From assembly GCA_903872555.1 (NCBI GenBank), contig CAIQLE010000008.1, forward strand, positions 1 to 7,772: 7,772 bases of DNA, given 5' to 3'. This document shows positions 5,028-7,772 of the stretch, one piece after another. Source of the DNA: an uncultured bacterium (GTDB taxonomy: Bacteria > Pseudomonadota > Gammaproteobacteria > Burkholderiales > Burkholderiaceae_D). The translations under genes were made by a program, and so were the position numbers. How positions within the stretch are numbered: position 1 is the first letter of the stretch; each line of letters opens with the position of its first letter. The notes beneath the pieces are model-generated. The model did not search any database, had not been told where the DNA came from, and saw only the letters and a program-made list of their open reading frames with translations.

Positions 5028-6407
5028 ATGGAAGAATTCTGGCAGACCTGCGCATCGCAGCTGCAACAAGAGCTGACGCCTCAACAGTTCAGCGCCTGGA
5101 TAAAGCCGCTGGCACCGCTCGATTTCGAGGAAGGTCGCCTGCGCATCGCTGCGCCTAATCGTTTCAAGCTGGACTGGGTCAAGACCCAGTTCGCTGCCCG
5201 CATTACCACCATTGCTGCTGAATTCTGGCAGAGCCCTATCGATGTGCAGTTTGTACTCGATCCCCGAACTGGCGTGCCGAAAAAGATCGTGCCGACCCAG
5301 ACTGCTGCAATTCCGGGCAGCATGGATGATCTGGGCGGACATGCTGAGCGGCTGCAGGCGGTGGAAGACAGTCCGGCCCGTCGTGACCAGACCCGTATCA
5401 ACGGCGCGCTGACCTTCGACAGCTTTGTGACGGGTAAGGCGAATCAGCTGGCGCGCGCCGCTGCAATCCAGGTGGCGACCAATCCCGGCAGTTCTTACAA
5501 CCCCTTGTTTCTGTATGGTGGTGTTGGTCTGGGCAAGACGCACCTGATACACGCAATAGGTAATCAGGTGCTGGCGGACAATCCCTCGGTGCGCATACGC
5601 TACATTCATGCAGAGCAGTATGTGCGCGATGTGGTGACCGCCTATCAGCGCAAGGGCTTTGATGATTTCAAGCGCTATTACCATTCACTGGATCTGCTGC
5701 TGATCGACGATATTCAATTCTTTGGCGGCAAGAGCCGTACGCAGGAAGAATTCTTCTATGCCTTCGAAGCGCTGATCGCTGCGAAGAAGCAGATCATCAT
5801 TACCAGCGACACCTATCCCAAGGAAATCTCGGGCATGGATGACCGCCTGATTTCCCGTTTTGACTCCGGCCTGACCGTGGCCGTCGAGCCGCCGGAGCTG
5901 GAAATGCGCGTCGCCATCCTGCTGAAAAAAGCAGCACAGGAAGGCGCGCCCCTATCGGACGATGTGGCTTTTTTTGTGGCCAAGCACTTGCGCTCGAATG
6001 TGCGTGAGCTGGAAGGCGCGCTGCGCAAGATCCTTGCCTACTCCCGTTTCCACGGCAAGGAAATGACGATCGATGTGGTCAAGGATGCGCTGAAAGATTT
6101 GTTGTCAGTGCAGAACCGCCAGATCTCGGTAGAAAACATACAGAAAACCGTGGCCGACTTTTTTAATATTAAAGTCGCTGACATGTATTCGAAAAAAAGG
6201 CCGGCCAATATTGCCCGCCCGCGCCAGATTGCGATGTATCTGGCCAAAGAGCTGACACAAAAAAGTTTGCCTGAAATAGGTGAGTTGTTTGGCGGACGTG
6301 ATCACACGACGGTGCTGCATGCGGTGCGCAAGATTACAGCAGACCGCAGCAAGAATCCCGAGTGCAATCATGAGATTCACGTATTGGAACAAACCCTGAA
6401 GGGCTAA
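5028..6407 (+). CDS. dnaA: Chromosomal replication initiator protein DnaA
   Basis: DnaA is the AAA+ ATPase that binds DnaA boxes at oriC, opens the duplex and loads the helicase. The 459-residue product has all four domains. Domain I (about 1-80, [25 protein letters not shown]) is the helicase/self-interaction region and domain II (about 82-125) a short linker. The AAA+ domain III has Walker [10 protein letters not shown] (164-172), Walker [10 protein letters not shown] (223-231), box [12 protein letters not shown] with the likely arginine finger (273-281), and the sensor-2 region [12 protein letters not shown] (324-335). Domain IV (about 366-459) carries the DNA-binding signature [14 protein letters not shown] (423-436). 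No key residue is missing. The ATG gives the standard N-terminus, though no clear Shine-Dalgarno sequence precedes it. It is divergent from rpmH and is followed by dnaN after 70 bases, probably in one operon and likely repressed by DnaA at the upstream box. Confidence 0.99.
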   Translation: MEEFWQTCASQLQQELTPQQFSAWIKPLAPLDFEEGRLRIAAPNRFKLDWVKTQFAARITTIAAEFWQSPIDVQFVLDPRTGVPKKIVPTQTAAIPGSMDDLGGHAERLQAVEDSPARRDQTRINGALTFDSFVTGKANQLARAAAIQVATNPGSSYNPLFLYGGVGLGKTHLIHAIGNQVLADNPSVRIRYIHAEQYVRDVVTAYQRKGFDDFKRYYHSLDLLLIDDIQFFGGKSRTQEEFFYAFEALIAAKKQIIITSDTYPKEISGMDDRLISRFDSGLTVAVEPPELEMRVAILLKKAAQEGAPLSDDVAFFVAKHLRSNVRELEGALRKILAYSRFHGKEMTIDVVKDALKDLLSVQNRQISVENIQKTVADFFNIKVADMYSKKRPANIARPRQIAMYLAKELTQKSLPEIGELFGGRDHTTVLHAVRKITADRSKNPECNHEIHVLEQTLKG

Positions 6408-6424
6408 GGCGTAAGGAGCCAGCC

Positions 6425-6451
6425 ATGCAGAGAGCCGGAATCATTATTTAA
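6425..6451 (+). CDS. Possible 8-codon leader ORF between dnaA and dnaN
   Basis: ATG CAG AGA GCC GGA ATC ATT ATT TAA would encode MQRAGIII. It is preceded by TAAGGAG (6412-6418), which matches the 16S anti-Shine-Dalgarno sequence for seven bases, at an ideal six-base spacing. It ends 26 bases before the dnaN ATG. The ribosome site is better than that of most genes in this window, so translation is plausible. Whether the peptide or only the act of translation matters cannot be told. It may be coincidence. Confidence 0.35.
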   Translation: MQRAGIII

Positions 6452-6477
6452 AGAGTGTTTTGCGAAAGGAAATCACC

Positions 6478-7581
6478 ATGCAATTGGTAAAAACCCACAG
6501 AGATGCGCTGTTGCGACCGCTGCAGATCGTGAGTGGTATTGTCGAGCGTCGGCACACATTGCCGATTCTGGCCAATATCCTCATCCGCAAAGATGGCGAC
6601 AATATTTCTTTGCTCTCGACCGACATTGAAGTTCAGATCAGCACCCATGCAGCCATAGGTTCCGGCAAAGAAGCCGCCGCGACCACGGTCGCTGCACGCA
6701 AACTGCTCGACATTTTGCGCGCCCTGCCGGATTCGGAAGTGACGCTGTCACTCACGAATAAGCGCATGACCATACAGTCCGGCAAATCACGCTTTGCGCT
6801 GCAGACGCTGGCAGCCGAGGAATTTCCTACGGTGGCACAGGCCGAGCATTTCGGTGCCAAGGTTAGCCTGCCACAGCGCACGCTGAAGCACCTGCTGAAC
6901 ATGGTGCATTTTTCGATGGCGCAGCAGGACATACGTTATTACCTGAATGGCCTGCTGCTGGTGGTCGATGGCAAGAACGTGATTGCCGTGGCGACCGACG
7001 GTCACCGTCTGGCCTTCAGCCAGATCGTCACCGAGCAGGAATTTGCGCGTCAGGAAGTCATCATTCCACGCAAGACCATCACAGAGTTGCAGCGCCTGCT
7101 GGATGAGACCGATGATCCGGTCAATCTGTCTATCGCTACCAATCAGGTGAAGTTTGATTTTGCCGACATCGAGCTGATCTCCAAGCTGGTGGAAGGTAAA
7201 TTCCCTGACTACACCCGCGTGATTCCTAAAGCCTACAAAAATAATTTCAGCATAGGCCGTGAACTGTTGCTGCGTTCCCTGCAGCGCGCAGCGATCATGA
7301 CTTCAGATAAATTCAAAGGCGTGCGTTGTGTGATGGCGCCCGGCAGCATGAAGATCAGTTCGACCAATGCAGACCAGGAAGAAGCGGTCGAAGAACTTGA
7401 AATCGATTACAGCGGCGACAGTGTGGATATTGGTTTCAATGTCACCTATCTGCTGGACGTGCTGAACAATCTGAAATGTGACCAGATCAGTATCTCGCTG
7501 GGTGATGCGAATTCATCGGCATTGATCACGATTCCGGATGATGCGAATTTCAAATATGTTGTGATGCCCATGCGTATCTAG
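6478..7581 (+). CDS. dnaN: DNA polymerase III subunit beta (sliding clamp)
   Basis: DnaN forms the ring-shaped homodimer that tethers DNA polymerase III and many repair factors to DNA. The 367-residue product is of normal length (about 366-370). Three topologically similar clamp domains are expected at about 1-120, 128-245 and 246-367. Recognisable family segments are RRHTLPILANILI (24-36), DIRYYLNGLLL (151-161), VATDGHRLAF (171-180), EGKFPDYTRVIP (239-250) and the end YVVMPMRI (360-367); T173, H176, R177, P250 and the MPMR end line the peptide-binding cleft known from E. coli. I chose the ATG at 6478 because AAAGGAAA (6465-6472) sits just upstream; a TTG at 6460 lies before this ribosome site and adds unsupported residues. 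It follows dnaA after 70 bases and precedes gyrB by 69. Confidence 0.98.
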   Translation: MQLVKTHRDALLRPLQIVSGIVERRHTLPILANILIRKDGDNISLLSTDIEVQISTHAAIGSGKEAAATTVAARKLLDILRALPDSEVTLSLTNKRMTIQSGKSRFALQTLAAEEFPTVAQAEHFGAKVSLPQRTLKHLLNMVHFSMAQQDIRYYLNGLLLVVDGKNVIAVATDGHRLAFSQIVTEQEFARQEVIIPRKTITELQRLLDETDDPVNLSIATNQVKFDFADIELISKLVEGKFPDYTRVIPKAYKNNFSIGRELLLRSLQRAAIMTSDKFKGVRCVMAPGSMKISSTNADQEEAVEELEIDYSGDSVDIGFNVTYLLDVLNNLKCDQISISLGDANSSALITIPDDANFKYVVMPMRI

Positions 7582-7650
7582 TCATCGTCATTACCGTTTC
7601 ACTGAAGTTTGGTGTGAGTTGTTTTAGTTTTTTGCTTTGTTAGGGTAACC

Positions 7651-7772
7651 ATGTCAGCAATACCGTCAGAAAACGCCAGTGCATCGAGTCAGTATGGCGC
7701 GTCGTCGATCCAGATTCTTGAGGGACTGGAAGCGGTGCGCAAGCGTCCCGGTATGTATATCGGTGACACTTC
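7651..7772 (+). CDS. gyrB: DNA gyrase subunit B, N-terminal fragment
   Basis: GyrB supplies the ATPase of gyrase, which introduces negative supercoils ahead of and behind the replication fork. Only the first 40 codons are in the window. After a short variable leader ([16 protein letters not shown]) the sequence runs into the diagnostic [18 protein letters not shown] (18-35) and YIGDT, the ATP-lid arm and start of the GHKL ATPase fold. ParE has a similar start, but the dnaA-dnaN-gyrB order favours GyrB. The start is supported by AGGGT (7642-7646) a few bases before the ATG. The 69-base gap after dnaN is T-rich but contains no convincing terminator or promoter, so cotranscription with dnaN is likely. 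Confidence 0.96.
   Translation, partial: MSAIPSENASASSQYGASSIQILEGLEAVRKRPGMYIGDT

Noticed and set aside
5025..5684. Minus-strand open frame of 219 codons opposite dnaA
   Set aside because: It is antisense to the conserved N-terminal half of dnaA, with no domain and no promoter; it is a shadow frame.
6460..6477. Upstream TTG start for dnaN
   Set aside because: The ribosome site AAAGGAAA lies after it, and the ATG at 6478 gives the standard MQLVKTHRD start of the clamp.
7422..7430. TGTGGATAT, one mismatch from a DnaA box, inside dnaN
   Set aside because: A single isolated near-match within a conserved coding sequence is expected by chance and has no neighbouring boxes.
1..7772. Mobile elements, CRISPR arrays, tRNA/rRNA genes or a novel defence-type system
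   Set aside because: No terminal repeats, transposase, regularly spaced repeats or structured RNA genes were seen; gene order and content are those of a normal origin region.

Overview
This window is the chromosomal replication-origin neighbourhood of a betaproteobacterium. It holds the conserved block dnaA-dnaN-gyrB running rightwards and rpmH-rnpA-yidD-yidC-mnmE running leftwards from a shared intergenic region. The 44-residue L34, the DnaA N-terminus (MEEFWQ..., [16 protein letters not shown]) and the moderate GC content suggest Burkholderiales, perhaps Oxalobacteraceae (Undibacterium/Herminiimonas-like). The family-level assignment is inference from remembered sequence character, not from a search.

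Layout. (1) Positions 1-524, minus strand: N-terminal part of a REC-PAS signalling protein, cut by the window edge. (2) 525-653: short non-coding gap. (3) 654-2042, minus: mnmE. (4) 2063-2097: strong intrinsic terminator behind yidC, only about 20 bases before the mnmE start. (5) 2115-4614, minus: the tight cluster rpmH > rnpA > yidD > yidC, read from a sigma-70-like promoter at 4731-4760. (6) 4615-5027: divergent intergenic region, the likely oriC/dnaA control region, with one perfect DnaA box, an AT-rich stretch, a perfect 17-base palindrome and back-to-back promoters for rpmH and dnaA. (7) 5028-7581, plus: dnaA and dnaN. (8) 7651 to the right edge: start of gyrB.

How the genes work together. 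DnaA opens the origin, DnaN is the sliding clamp of the replicase and GyrB is part of gyrase, so the right arm is replication machinery. The left arm couples translation and membrane biogenesis: ribosomal protein L34, the protein subunit of RNase P, the insertion factor YidD, the insertase YidC, and the tRNA wobble-uridine modification GTPase MnmE.

This is a core region. I found no mobile element, CRISPR array, tRNA, rRNA or undescribed multi-gene system. The points worth a second look are small regulatory structures: a terminator-like perfect hairpin inside rnpA, the DnaA box lying over the -35 of the dnaA promoter, the apparent scarcity of DnaA boxes, an unassigned palindrome in the origin region, an 8-codon leader ORF before dnaN, and the terminator/possibly leaderless arrangement at mnmE.
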